Source: an uncultured Acidobacteriota bacterium
GTDB taxonomy: Bacteria; Acidobacteriota; Thermoanaerobaculia; Gp7-AA8
DNA: 9,920 nucleotides
Reading direction: 5' to 3'
NCBI GenBank assembly: GCA_946887105.1
Contig: CAMPKJ010000183.1
Span: 1-9,920 of the forward strand
The notes below the pieces were generated by a model. The model was not told the origin of the DNA and did no database searches. It saw nothing but the letters and a program-made list of their open reading frames with translations. The translations under genes and the position numbers were made by a program. Numbering within the stretch: position 1 is the stretch's first letter; each line of letters starts with the position of its first letter. This document shows positions 1-7,063 of the stretch, piece by piece.

Positions 1-1141
1 AGTTCAAGCCGATCTGCTCCTTCATCTGCACCTGGTTGATGCCCGGCAGGTTGAATTCCACCGGATCCTCGGCGGTCATGATGTTCACTTCCGGCGAGTT
101 GACCTTCGAGAGCGCCGAGTAGAGCGTGTTGGTCTTGCCCGAGCCGGTCGGGCCGGTCACGAGCACCATCCCCCACGGCTTGAAGATCGCTTCCTCGAAA
201 CGAACCAGCGACTCCGGCTCGAATCCGAGCTTGGTCATGTCCAGGCGGAGGTTGTCCTTGTCGAGCAGCCGCATGACGATCTTCTCGCCGAAGAGCGTCG
301 GCAGCACGGAGACGCGGAAGTCGAGCTCCTTGTTCTTGTCCTCGAGCTTGATCTTCAGCTTGATGCGGCCGTCCTGCGGCAGGCGCTTTTCCGAGATGTC
401 GAGCTTCGACAGAATCTTCATGCGCGAGGTCATGGCGTCCTTCAGCTTGAGCGGAGGATTCATGATCTCGTACAGGATGCCGTCGATGCGGAAGCGGACC
501 CGGTACTCCTTCTCGTACGGCTCGATGTGGATGTCGGACGCGCCGCGCTTGATGGCGTCGGTGAGGATCAGGTTGCACAGCTTCACCACCGGCGCTTCCT
601 CGGCCGAGTCGGCGAGCTGGTTGACGTCCATCTCCTCGTCTTCCTCGAGGACCTCGAGGTCGGCGCTCTCCTGCGTCTGAAGGTCTTCCATGACCTTCTT
701 CAGCTCGAGCGACGAGGTGGTGCCGTAGTAGTTGTCGATGGCCGCCTTGATCCCGAGCTCGGAAGCCACCACCGGCTCGACGTTGTAGCCGGTCATGAAC
801 TTGATGTCGTCCATGGCGAAGACGTTCGTCGGATCGGCCATGGCGATGGTGATCGTGGCGCCGGTCTTGTTGACCGGGAGGATGTTGTATTTGCGGGCCA
901 CGTCGCCCGGGATGAGCTTGATGACGCCCGCGTCGATCTCGAAGTGCTGGAGATTGATGGAGGGGACGCCGAACTGCTGGCTCAGGCACTCCGTGATGTC
1001 CTCTTCCGAGACGAAGCCGAGCTTGATCAGCGTTTCGCCGAGCTTGCCGCCGGTCTCCTTCTGGACGCGAAGCGCTTCCTTGAGCTGATCCTGCGAGATC
1101 AGGCTCGCTTTGGTGAGCAACTCACCGAGACGAACACTCAT
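1..1141 (-). CDS. pilB: Type IV pilus extension ATPase PilB, N-terminal 380 residues (cut by window edge)
   Basis: Hexameric ATPase that powers type IV pilus extension at the cytoplasmic base of the machine. The ATG at 1141 opens a frame that stays open to base 1, so the C-terminus is missing. Residues 4-56 hold two 24-residue MshEN motifs (RLGELL..., then KLGETL...) separated by five residues, the layout of c-di-GMP-binding PilB/MshE proteins. An MshEN fold follows to about residue 145, then an acidic linker (about 155-185) rich in Glu/Asp. The T2SSE core begins with SDIHIEP (202-208) and includes EKRLPQDGR (251-259), Walker A GPTGSGKT (329-336, Lys336) and EDPVEF (358-363). Walker B and the tetracysteine zinc region would lie beyond the window. 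The start is 49 bases below the DUF3108 stop; an AGGAG sits 16 bases upstream, farther than usual, with a closer weak GGA. GspE is the main alternative, but the MshEN motifs favour PilB. Confidence 0.94.
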   Translation of the reverse strand, partial: MSVRLGELLTKASLISQDQLKEALRVQKETGGKLGETLIKLGFVSEEDITECLSQQFGVPSINLQHFEIDAGVIKLIPGDVARKYNILPVNKTGATITIAMADPTNVFAMDDIKFMTGYNVEPVVASELGIKAAIDNYYGTTSSLELKKVMEDLQTQESADLEVLEEDEEMDVNQLADSAEEAPVVKLCNLILTDAIKRGASDIHIEPYEKEYRVRFRIDGILYEIMNPPLKLKDAMTSRMKILSKLDISEKRLPQDGRIKLKIKLEDKNKELDFRVSVLPTLFGEKIVMRLLDKDNLRLDMTKLGFEPESLVRFEEAIFKPWGMVLVTGPTGSGKTNTLYSALSKVNSPEVNIMTAEDPVEFNLPGINQVQMKEQIGLN

Positions 1142-1190
1142 ACGTTATTTTCCAGGACTCCTGAACGGCCGGCCGGCGAGTTTAACACCG

Positions 1191-1934
1191 TCACTTTGAC
1201 GGCAAAGCCAGCGGGTCGGACGAGGTGACCCCAGCCGTCACTGACTTCAGCGTAGCCGTCACGCTGCCGAACTTCACTTCCGTCCGGATGCGCAGCGGCA
1301 GATGCCGTTCGTCATCGGAATACCAGATGAAGAGCCGTTCTTCCCGCTGCACGCCGCCGCTGGCCATTTGCGGCTCGACCAGGAGCGCGTCGAACGTTCC
1401 CACCGGCGTGGTGATCTTCTCCCGCTTCACGACCCGGCCGTGGACGGTGTACAGCTTTCCATCCGAGATCAACGTGAACTCGTAGCTCTTCCCCGGGGCG
1501 AGCTCGAGCGTGCGAAAGTGATAGATGATCGAGATCGGGTCGTAGACCGGACGCGGCACCGGGATTTTCCGCACTTTCTTGCGCTTGCGCGACGCGACAC
1601 CGTCGTCGACGGTGGTGACTTCTTCCATCTTGTCGCCGCGCTCATCGAGCTTTTTGGTGTAACGCAGCGTCGAGAAATCGCCCCGGTCGACGATGGTCTC
1701 GATCTCGTCGCGCACTTTGACGAAACGCGCCAGTCCGCCCCCCGACTTCGCAACGGAGGTGATCCGCCACCTGCTCTCCCCCTCGGGCGCGATGGTCATG
1801 CGCGCCGTGCCGCCCACGATCTTCATCCAGTTCACGGTGTAATCGAGGGTTTCGCCCTTTGCGTAGATCTGCTCGACCGGAGCTGGAGAGAGTGCCGCGG
1901 AGACGGCGAACAGTGCCGCGAGCAGGAAGGTCAC
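1191..1934 (-). CDS. Exported DUF3108-family protein in LPS core operon
   Basis: A 247-residue protein with an N-terminal hydrophobic signal sequence (about residues 1-16, ending in Ala-Leu-Ser) and no lipobox Cys, so probably periplasmic or outer-membrane associated. The body matches what I know of DUF3108: an early GETLDYTVNW segment (27-36) followed by a Gly-Gly turn, a basic stretch at 116-123, the YDPISIIYHFRTLEL segment (131-145), and a mainly beta-strand remainder. No enzymatic motif is visible. The GTG start at 1934 overlaps the stop of the upstream glycosyltransferase as GTGA, so it is probably translated by coupling. The position behind heptose synthesis and transfer genes suggests a job in envelope or LPS biogenesis, but this is guilt by association. 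The molecular role of the family is not established to my knowledge. Confidence 0.85.
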   Translation of the reverse strand: MTFLLAALFAVSAALSPAPVEQIYAKGETLDYTVNWMKIVGGTARMTIAPEGESRWRITSVAKSGGGLARFVKVRDEIETIVDRGDFSTLRYTKKLDERGDKMEEVTTVDDGVASRKRKKVRKIPVPRPVYDPISIIYHFRTLELAPGKSYEFTLISDGKLYTVHGRVVKREKITTPVGTFDALLVEPQMASGGVQREERLFIWYSDDERHLPLRIRTEVKFGSVTATLKSVTAGVTSSDPLALPSK

Positions 1935-2818
1935 TCGGCGGAGACCTTTTCGAGCATCGTCATCACCTCTTCAACAGTTATCGACTCCATCCATTTCGTG
2001 GCCGGAAATCGGTCGATGCAATGTTGCAGCTGGTGATACGGACCGTTGCGGCGCGGATTGGTGGGGCCGTAGAGGCCGATCACCTTCGTGCCGAGGGCGT
2101 CCGCGAGATGCAGCGGACCGGTGTCGGCGCCGATGACGAGCTCCGCTTTCTGCAGGATCCACGCGAGCTCGCGCAGGTTGGTCGGAGGCGCCACGCGCGC
2201 ACCGATCGCGTCCGCGAGCTCGCGTTCGCCCGGCCCCCACACGGCGAGCGCCTTCGGACCGATGCGCTTCGCGAGCTCGCGGAAGCGCTCGACCGGCCAG
2301 AGCTTGTTCGCCTTGCCGGCTCCGGGAAGGAGCACGATCGCGTTTTCGCAACCAGGCACGGCGATGGGGTAATCGCGCCAGTTCGCGCCGGATGTCTGCG
2401 CCGGTGCGCCCGCACGCGCCAGCTCGAGGTTCTGATCGACGACGTGCTTCGACGTGTCGACGTGCACCTTCCGGTTCGTGAACAGCAGCGCGGCCTTCTC
2501 GCGAATCGCGTGACGGTCGAACCCGTACCGCGTCTTCGCTCCCGACAACCATCCGAGCGCCGCTGACTTGATCAGCCCCTGAAAGTCGATGGATGCATCG
2601 ACGCCGCGCAAGCCGCGAATGGCGCGGAGCGTGGCACGCGGCTCCTTCTTCATCCGCACCGGCAGCGTCTTCACGCCGGCCACGATCTCGACCAGCTCGC
2701 GATAGGGCGCCTCGACGACCCAGGTGATGTCCGTCGCTTGCTTCAGCGACAGCACCGCCGGGATGGTGTGAATCACGTCGCCGAGGGCGGAGAGACGGAG
2801 AACGAGAATCCGCTTCAC
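1931..2818 (-). CDS. waaC: GT9-family lipopolysaccharide heptosyltransferase, WaaC-like
   Basis: A 295-residue glycosyltransferase family 9 protein, expected to transfer heptose from ADP-heptose onto Kdo of the LPS inner core at the cytoplasmic face of the inner membrane. The N-terminus reads MKRILVLRLSALGDVIHTIP. The SxxGDVxHTxP pattern, with Asp14 as the probable catalytic base, resembles WaaC (SSMGDVLHTLP) more than WaaF. The C-terminal Rossmann domain has LLPGAGKANKLWP (163-175, with a WaaC-like Lys172) and the GT9 signature GADTGPLHLADAL (230-242) followed by LYGPTNP. The frame stays open well upstream, but the GTG at 2818 was chosen because family homology begins exactly there and it overlaps the rfaE2 stop as GTGA. 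The length is slightly below the usual 310-350. A related heptosyltransferase with a different acceptor is possible. Confidence 0.9.
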   Translation of the reverse strand: MKRILVLRLSALGDVIHTIPAVLSLKQATDITWVVEAPYRELVEIVAGVKTLPVRMKKEPRATLRAIRGLRGVDASIDFQGLIKSAALGWLSGAKTRYGFDRHAIREKAALLFTNRKVHVDTSKHVVDQNLELARAGAPAQTSGANWRDYPIAVPGCENAIVLLPGAGKANKLWPVERFRELAKRIGPKALAVWGPGERELADAIGARVAPPTNLRELAWILQKAELVIGADTGPLHLADALGTKVIGLYGPTNPRRNGPYHQLQHCIDRFPATKWMESITVEEVMTMLEKVSAE

Positions 2819-3300
2819 TGGTTGGAAGAACGTTCGCGGAGTTTCCGGAGCACCGCGGTCGTGGAATGGTCCTTTGGATCGCCGACGATCACTACCTTGC
2901 CGCCGTACGACTTCACCAGCTCCGCCTCCGGCACCGAGTCCGCCGTGTAGTCCGTCCCCTTGCACTGAAAATCGGGACGCAGGACCTGCAGCAGGTTCGA
3001 CGGACTCTCCTCGCGGAAGACGGTCACGTACGACACGCCGCGGATCGACGAAATGATCTCCGCGCGCTCGTCTTCCGGCATCACCGGACGTCCTTCGCCT
3101 TTCAGCACGCGCACCGATTCGTCGCCGTTCACGCCGACGACGAGCACGTCCGCGACGCGAGCCGCGTCCTGGAGGTAGCGGATGTGGCCGACGTGCAGCA
3201 CGTCGAAGCAGCCGTTCGCGAACGCGATCGTCTTGCCCGCCGCGCGCTCCATCGCCAGCGCGTGCGTGAGGTCGGACTCGCTGAGGACCGGCGCGTTCAC
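2815..3300 (-). CDS. rfaE2: D-glycero-beta-D-manno-heptose 1-phosphate adenylyltransferase (RfaE2)
   Basis: A 161-residue nucleotidyltransferase that couples heptose 1-phosphate to ATP to give ADP-heptose, as the C-terminal half of E. coli HldE does. The signature is complete: FANGCFDVLHVGHIRYL (27-43) with the HxGH pair His36/His39. Later come VGVNGDESVRVLKGEGRPV (55-73), KGTDYT (114-119) and the C-terminal STTAVLRKLRE helix typical of the family. The reading frame is open far upstream through rfaE1 by chance, but homology starts at the GTG at 3300, which overlaps the rfaE1 stop as GTGA. It is a stand-alone enzyme, as in many non-enteric bacteria, with the kinase as the adjacent upstream gene. 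Confidence 0.95.
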   Translation of the reverse strand: MNAPVLSESDLTHALAMERAAGKTIAFANGCFDVLHVGHIRYLQDAARVADVLVVGVNGDESVRVLKGEGRPVMPEDERAEIISSIRGVSYVTVFREESPSNLLQVLRPDFQCKGTDYTADSVPEAELVKSYGGKVVIVGDPKDHSTTAVLRKLRERSSNQ

Positions 3301-4313
3301 TCGTTCAGCTCCTCGTCGCGGTGGATCGCATGCGTCAGCTCGTCGTTCGACGCGGTCGCGGTGCCCATCTTCATCACCACGATTCCTCCGGCGTAGTTCG
3401 CGAGCTTCGCCGCCTCCGCGAACGACGCGCCGGCCGCGAGCGCGAGCGTGAACGTGGCGATGACCGTGTCGCCCGCGCCGGTGACGTCCGCGACCTGATC
3501 GGTGCCCGATACCGGGATCAGCAGCGGCTCGGCCGCATCGCGTTCGAGCAGCGCCATCCCGCGGCTGCCGCGCGTGATCAGCACCGCGTCCGAACCGAGT
3601 CCCTCCTGCAGCTTCCGCGCAACGTCGCCGACCTTCTCCTCTTCTCCGTTCCAGAGCGACGTCTCCGCCGCGGCGGCCGCTTCCTCTTCGTTCGGTGTCG
3701 CGGCGGTCACGCCCGGATACGCGAGCAGGTCGTAACGCGAGTCGAGCGTGATGGCCTTGCCGTTCGCGCGACGGGTCAACTCCGCGACCACGTGCGGACG
3801 CACGACGCCGTAGCCGTAGTCGCTGATCAGCGCCGCGTGACTGGTGCCGATCGCATCGCCGAGGATCGACGCGAACCGCGCCGCCTCGCCGTCGCTCATC
3901 ACGAACTTGTCTTCGATGTCGTAGCGCACGATCTGCTGCCGGCTCGCGTGCGGCATGCCGCCGAGGATGCGCACCTTGGTCGGCGTGGCGTAGCGATCGG
4001 TGCGCAGGATGCCGCCGCAGTCGATGCCATGGTCGGTCAGCTGTGCGATCAGTGACTGCGCCGCGGCGTCGTTCCCGAGCACCGACACCGGCACCGGCAG
4101 TGCGCCGAGCGAATGGATGTTGTTGATGGCATTGCCGGCGCCGCCGAGCAGCACGTCTTCGCGGTACTGGCGGAGGATGAGCACCGGCGCCTCGCGCGAG
4201 ATGCGCTTGGGCGTGCCGTAGATGAAACGGTCCGCTACGATGTCGCCGTAGACGACGACCAGCTTCCCCTTCATCGCTTCCGTGAGCTGCAACAGGCGGG
4301 AGCGGCTGAACAC
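3297..4313 (-). CDS. rfaE1: D-glycero-beta-D-manno-heptose-7-phosphate kinase (RfaE1)
   Basis: A 338-residue PfkB/ribokinase-family kinase that phosphorylates heptose 7-phosphate at C1, the step before RfaE2 in ADP-heptose synthesis. Visible motifs are VYGDIVADRFIYG (21-33, substrate side), GGAGNAINN (57-65), SDYGYGV (164-170), TPNEEE (206-211), ITRGSRGM (246-253) and the PfkB signature DVTGAGDTV (276-284) with catalytic Asp282. The stretch at 212-217 is a short poly-Ala/Glu run in a surface region. The GTG at 4313 was preferred over the ATG at 4274: the extra 13 residues form the helix usual before the first strand, and their codons end mostly in G or C like the rest of the gene. The ATG does have a nearby GGAAG, so it cannot be excluded. 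This is the first gene of the LPS operon. Only 23 bases separate it from the divergent DUF5522-like gene, so its promoter probably overlaps that gene. Confidence 0.94.
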   Translation of the reverse strand: MFSRSRLLQLTEAMKGKLVVVYGDIVADRFIYGTPKRISREAPVLILRQYREDVLLGGAGNAINNIHSLGALPVPVSVLGNDAAAQSLIAQLTDHGIDCGGILRTDRYATPTKVRILGGMPHASRQQIVRYDIEDKFVMSDGEAARFASILGDAIGTSHAALISDYGYGVVRPHVVAELTRRANGKAITLDSRYDLLAYPGVTAATPNEEEAAAAAETSLWNGEEEKVGDVARKLQEGLGSDAVLITRGSRGMALLERDAAEPLLIPVSGTDQVADVTGAGDTVIATFTLALAAGASFAEAAKLANYAGGIVVMKMGTATASNDELTHAIHRDEELNE

Positions 4314-4336
4314 GCGCGAAGTCTAAAGGATGAAGG

Positions 4337-4510
4337 ATGCAGGACGAACGCAAACTCGTCGAAGGCGAGGACTTCTATCGCGAGGGACCGTACGTCGTGT
4401 TCACGGAAAAGTACCTGCGCGACCGCGGGTATTGCTGCGAATCGGGGTGCCGGCACTGCCCGTACGGGTTTCGCAGGGACCGGCGCGGCGACGTTCCTAT
4501 TGAGGAGTAG
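4337..4510 (+). CDS. Small Cys-rich DUF5522-like protein
   Basis: A 57-residue protein. The body carries a YVVFTEKYLRDRGYCCESGC segment (19-38) followed by RHCPYGF (39-45), with Cys33, Cys34, Cys38, Cys41 and His40 clustered as a possible metal or Fe-S ligand set. The YCC-x3-C-x-HCPYGF pattern matches my recollection of the DUF5522 family, whose function is unknown. A good ribosome-binding site, AAAGGA at 4325-4330, sits six bases before the ATG, and the gene ends in TAG. It is the only plus-strand gene between two minus-strand operons: it starts 23 bases from the divergent rfaE1 and its last 14 bases overlap the 3' end of cheW tail to tail. The conserved motif makes a chance ORF unlikely despite the length. 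Confidence 0.82.
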   Translation: MQDERKLVEGEDFYREGPYVVFTEKYLRDRGYCCESGCRHCPYGFRRDRRGDVPIEE

Positions 4511-4979
4511 GCGCACCCGAAAGGTCGGCTTCGCGCAGTTCGACCTTCTCGTCCGTGGTCAACACGTTCTCGACGTCGATCAGCAGATACACCTCGTCCC
4601 CGAACGGCACGACCGCGATCAGCAGCTCTCCGCGGATTCCGCGCACCAGCGGCGGCGGCGGCAGCAGCGCGTCGGGCGCGACGTTCACGATCCGCCGTAC
4701 CTCGTCGACTTTGAGGCCGATCACGCCCGCGCTCGTGTGCGTGATCAGCACCAGCGGCTGCTCGGCGCGCTCGAGTGCCGGATAGAGCCGCGTGCGCAGG
4801 TCGATGATCGGGATGACCTCGTTGCGCAGCACAACGATTCCTTCGATGAACGCGGGAGCGGTCGGGATCGAGGTCGAGCCGCTGTACGGCACGATCTGCC
4901 GCACCGCCATGATGTCCAGCACGAAGGTCTCCGGCCCCACCCGGAACGTGATCAAGCGCAGGTTCGCCGCCTCGGCCAT
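4497..4979 (-). CDS. cheW: Chemotaxis coupling protein CheW
   Basis: A 160-residue single-domain CheW, the adaptor that joins a methyl-accepting receptor to the histidine kinase CheA in the cytoplasmic signalling array. The CheW fold is visible from LRLITFRVGPETFVLDI (7-23) through the hallmark PAFIEGIVVLRNEVIPIIDLRTRL (42-65). The usual receptor/kinase-contact LRG reads LRN here (Arg52 kept, Gly replaced by Asn53). VIGLKVDEVRRIV (86-98) follows, then a proline run (PPPP, 107-110) and a last strand pair ending near residue 140. There is no response-regulator fusion, so it is CheW rather than CheV. Its ATG directly follows the receptor stop codon (TAGATG), so the two are surely cotranscribed and probably translationally coupled. 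No cheA is in the window. The last 14 bases overlap the opposite-strand DUF5522-like gene. Confidence 0.95.
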   Translation of the reverse strand: MAEAANLRLITFRVGPETFVLDIMAVRQIVPYSGSTSIPTAPAFIEGIVVLRNEVIPIIDLRTRLYPALERAEQPLVLITHTSAGVIGLKVDEVRRIVNVAPDALLPPPPLVRGIRGELLIAVVPFGDEVYLLIDVENVLTTDEKVELREADLSGAPTPQ

Positions 4980-7052
4980 CTACGCCCTCACGCTGAACTT
5001 GCGCACTTCGTTGTCCAGACCGCGGATGGCGTCGTTGAGCAGCGTGATCGCATCGCTCATGTCGCCCACCGTGGAACGGTTGCCGTCGGCGATGGCGCGC
5101 ACCTGCTGCATCGTGTTGACGATCTTCTCGCTCTCGCTCGACTGGCTGGCGGCGACCTGGAAGATCTCGTGGATCATCTCGATCATGCGCTCGGCCGCGG
5201 CGGAGATCATCGACGAGCCCGACTTCTGTTCGACCATCGCCTGGCGCACGTACTTGGTCACTTCGCGCATCGACTCGACGGCCTTCATGATGTGATCCGA
5301 GCCCTGCGCCTGCTGGCGCGTGGCGGCGTTGATCTGTCCCACCATCGACTGCAGGCGATCGACCGCGCGCGTGACGTTTTCGCTGCCTGCGGCCTGCTCG
5401 CGCGTCGCGCCGGCGATCTCCTTGCCCATGTTCGAGGCTTTGGACGCGGAGTCGAGGATGTTGTTCAGCGCCTTCCCCGCTTCGTGCGACAGCGTCACGC
5501 CGTTCTCCACGAGCGACGAGCCGGCCGCGGTCACGCGCAGCGCGTTCTCGACTTCTTCCTGCACGCCCCGAATGAGATTGGCGATGTCGCGCGTCGACGA
5601 CGCGGTGCGCTCCGAGAGATCCCGAATCTCCGCGGCCACGACCGAGAAGCCCTTGCCGTACTCCCCCGCCTGCGCCGCGAGGATCGCGGCGTTCAGCGCC
5701 AACAGGTTGGTCTGCTCGGCAACGTCTTCGATCACGTTGAGGATCTTGCCAATCGCTACGGACCGGTCGCCCAGCCGCGCAACGACGGCATTGGCTTCGA
5801 CCACCGACTGGCGGACCTGCTCCATCCCGTCGATGGTCTCGCGCACCGCATTCATCCCCGACTCCGCCGCATCGGCGACGGCCAGCGCGAGGTCGTACGA
5901 TCGCGCGGCATTCGCCTCGACCTGGGCGATCGAAGCGGACATCTCGACCATCGATGCCGAGGTGTCGGTCACGAAGCTGGTGAGATAGACGACGTTCTGA
6001 TCGACTTCGTTGATGGACGACACCATCTGATGCGTGGCCGAGGCGGTGTCTTCGACGGAGCTGAACAGCGTGTCGGTGTGGCGGCTCACTTCCTCCATCG
6101 ACGCCACCATCTCCAGCATCGAAGAGGACGTTTCCTCCGACGACGCGGAGAGCGCTTCGACGTTGTCCGTGATCTTGCGCACGCCGTTGTTGAGCTGATC
6201 GATCGAGTTGTACGTTTCGTCGATGACCGCGCGCTGCTCGTCCACGCGCTCGATGACCGTGCGCGACCGGCTGTCCACCGATTCGACCACTGACTTCAGC
6301 TTGGACTGCGACTGCATGAGGTTCTTGACCGTTTTCTCGAGGTCCGCCGCCATGGCGTTGAACGCCTCGGCCAGACTGCCGATCTCGTCGCTCGACGACA
6401 CTTCCGCGCGTTGCGTGAGATCGCCCTTCGCGATCTGCCGCGCCGTCGACACCAGCGCGAGGATGGGCCGCACGATCAGCTGCGACGCGAACCACGAGAG
6501 AAGACTGGCCACGGCCAGAGTGAGCGCGACGATGCCCAGGTTCCAGGTCCAGAGCGAGGCGATCGCGGACTCGGCCTGCGACTCGTTCAGGAGCAGGCGG
6601 AAGTAACCTTTGGGCGTCGACCGGTCACCCTCGGTCTCGCGGAACGGCACGCTGTACACGTGCTGGTTTCCGTCGACGGCACCATCCGCGGCAGTGAGCG
6701 GGCGATTTACCAGCACCGGCGGAACCTCGGCTTGCGAAGACGCCAGCACCTTCCCGTTGCCGTCCCGGAACTCCGCATACGTCACCGACTGGTTCTGCCC
6801 CAGCTTGTTGACGATCACCTTCAGATCGTCCGTGAGTCCGAAGATGACGTAATAGCCCGCCGTCGCCTCGATGGCCCGCGCGATCGCGGAACCCTGTTCG
6901 GTGGTCTGCCGGATCATCGCGCGCCGCACGAGGTACTGCTGCAGTAATAGAAGGATGAGCGCGATGACGACCGTGGCCGCCGCGAAGGCCGTTACGAATT
7001 TCGCGCGGAGACCGAACCGCACACCCGCTTCGTTCTGATCGTCGACCGCCAT
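4980..7052 (-). CDS. Methyl-accepting chemotaxis protein with extended signalling arms
   Basis: A 690-residue transmembrane chemoreceptor. A short cytoplasmic N-terminus leads into TM1 (about 19-38), a periplasmic sensor of about 120-130 residues resembling a small Cache/PAS-like domain, and TM2 (about 170-194). A HAMP domain (about 192-244, with the RPILAL and DEIGSLAEAFN elements) and a long coiled-coil MCP domain follow. The hairpin tip VIEDVAEQTNLLALNAAI (440-457) is canonical, but the next segment reads LAAQAGEYGKGF, with Leu458 and Gln461 where Tsr/Tar have Glu and Arg. Each arm is about 200 residues, against roughly 130 in Tsr, and both show 28-residue repeats. There is no C-terminal NWETF-type tether for CheR/CheB. 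The frame extends to an ATG at 7091, but those 13 codons (ATA, GTT, TCT, CTA and others) lack the strong GC3 bias seen after the ATG at 7052, so 7052 is preferred. cheW follows directly. Confidence 0.95.
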   Translation of the reverse strand: MAVDDQNEAGVRFGLRAKFVTAFAAATVVIALILLLLQQYLVRRAMIRQTTEQGSAIARAIEATAGYYVIFGLTDDLKVIVNKLGQNQSVTYAEFRDGNGKVLASSQAEVPPVLVNRPLTAADGAVDGNQHVYSVPFRETEGDRSTPKGYFRLLLNESQAESAIASLWTWNLGIVALTLAVASLLSWFASQLIVRPILALVSTARQIAKGDLTQRAEVSSSDEIGSLAEAFNAMAADLEKTVKNLMQSQSKLKSVVESVDSRSRTVIERVDEQRAVIDETYNSIDQLNNGVRKITDNVEALSASSEETSSSMLEMVASMEEVSRHTDTLFSSVEDTASATHQMVSSINEVDQNVVYLTSFVTDTSASMVEMSASIAQVEANAARSYDLALAVADAAESGMNAVRETIDGMEQVRQSVVEANAVVARLGDRSVAIGKILNVIEDVAEQTNLLALNAAILAAQAGEYGKGFSVVAAEIRDLSERTASSTRDIANLIRGVQEEVENALRVTAAGSSLVENGVTLSHEAGKALNNILDSASKASNMGKEIAGATREQAAGSENVTRAVDRLQSMVGQINAATRQQAQGSDHIMKAVESMREVTKYVRQAMVEQKSGSSMISAAAERMIEMIHEIFQVAASQSSESEKIVNTMQQVRAIADGNRSTVGDMSDAITLLNDAIRGLDNEVRKFSVRA
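5067..5402 (-). repeat. Four 28-residue repeats in ascending arm of the chemoreceptor
   Basis: Receptor residues 551-662 form four 28-residue units beginning REQAAGS, RQQAQGS, VEQKSGS and ASQSSES. The shared Gln falls at 553, 581, 609 and 637, and three of four units keep Gly-Ser four residues later. This mirrors the repeat in the opposite arm and would keep the antiparallel hairpin in register. Confidence 0.6.
5886..6221 (-). repeat. Four 28-residue repeats in descending arm of the chemoreceptor
   Basis: Receptor residues 278-389 align as four consecutive 28-residue units, each beginning with an acidic-acidic/Thr-Thr step: DET, EET, EDT, TDT. The aligned Thr residues fall at 280, 308, 336 and 364, exactly 28 apart. 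Units 2-4 also share a Ser-rich start, a Met near position 11 and an SI or SM plus acidic residue pattern. Twenty-eight residues equal four heptads. Protein similarity is clear but low, so any duplication is old. Confidence 0.6.
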
Positions 7053-7063
7053 AGGACGGCGCG

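Noticed and set aside
1166..1175. CGGCCGGCCG palindrome between DUF3108 and pilB as a terminator
   Set aside because: It has no loop and no T-tract on the minus strand, so it is probably a GC-rich coincidence.
126..1228. Several plus-strand open frames opposite pilB
   Set aside because: They are shadows of the pilB reading frame on the minus strand, which is continuous from 1141 to the window edge with Walker A and MshEN motifs.
2819..2965. N-terminal extension of the heptosyltransferase frame
   Set aside because: The extra 49 residues are Gly/Arg-rich and lie inside rfaE2. The family N-terminus starts at the GTG at 2818.
3301..4353. N-terminal extension of the rfaE2 frame through rfaE1, suggesting a fused or frameshifted HldE
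   Set aside because: rfaE2 homology begins exactly at the GTG at 3300. The extension translates to Arg/Ala-rich nonsense, and rfaE1 is intact in its own frame with a proper stop.
4113..6293. 726-codon plus-strand open frame opposite cheW and the receptor
   Set aside because: It lies antisense to two genes with unmistakable domains and also crosses rfaE1 and the DUF5522-like gene. Its His/Arg/Asp-rich composition is typical of shadow frames in GC-rich DNA.
4375..6495. 706-codon minus-strand open frame overlapping cheW and the receptor
   Set aside because: Same strand but another frame of the receptor. Arg/Gly/His-rich, low-complexity translation with no domain; a GC-bias shadow.
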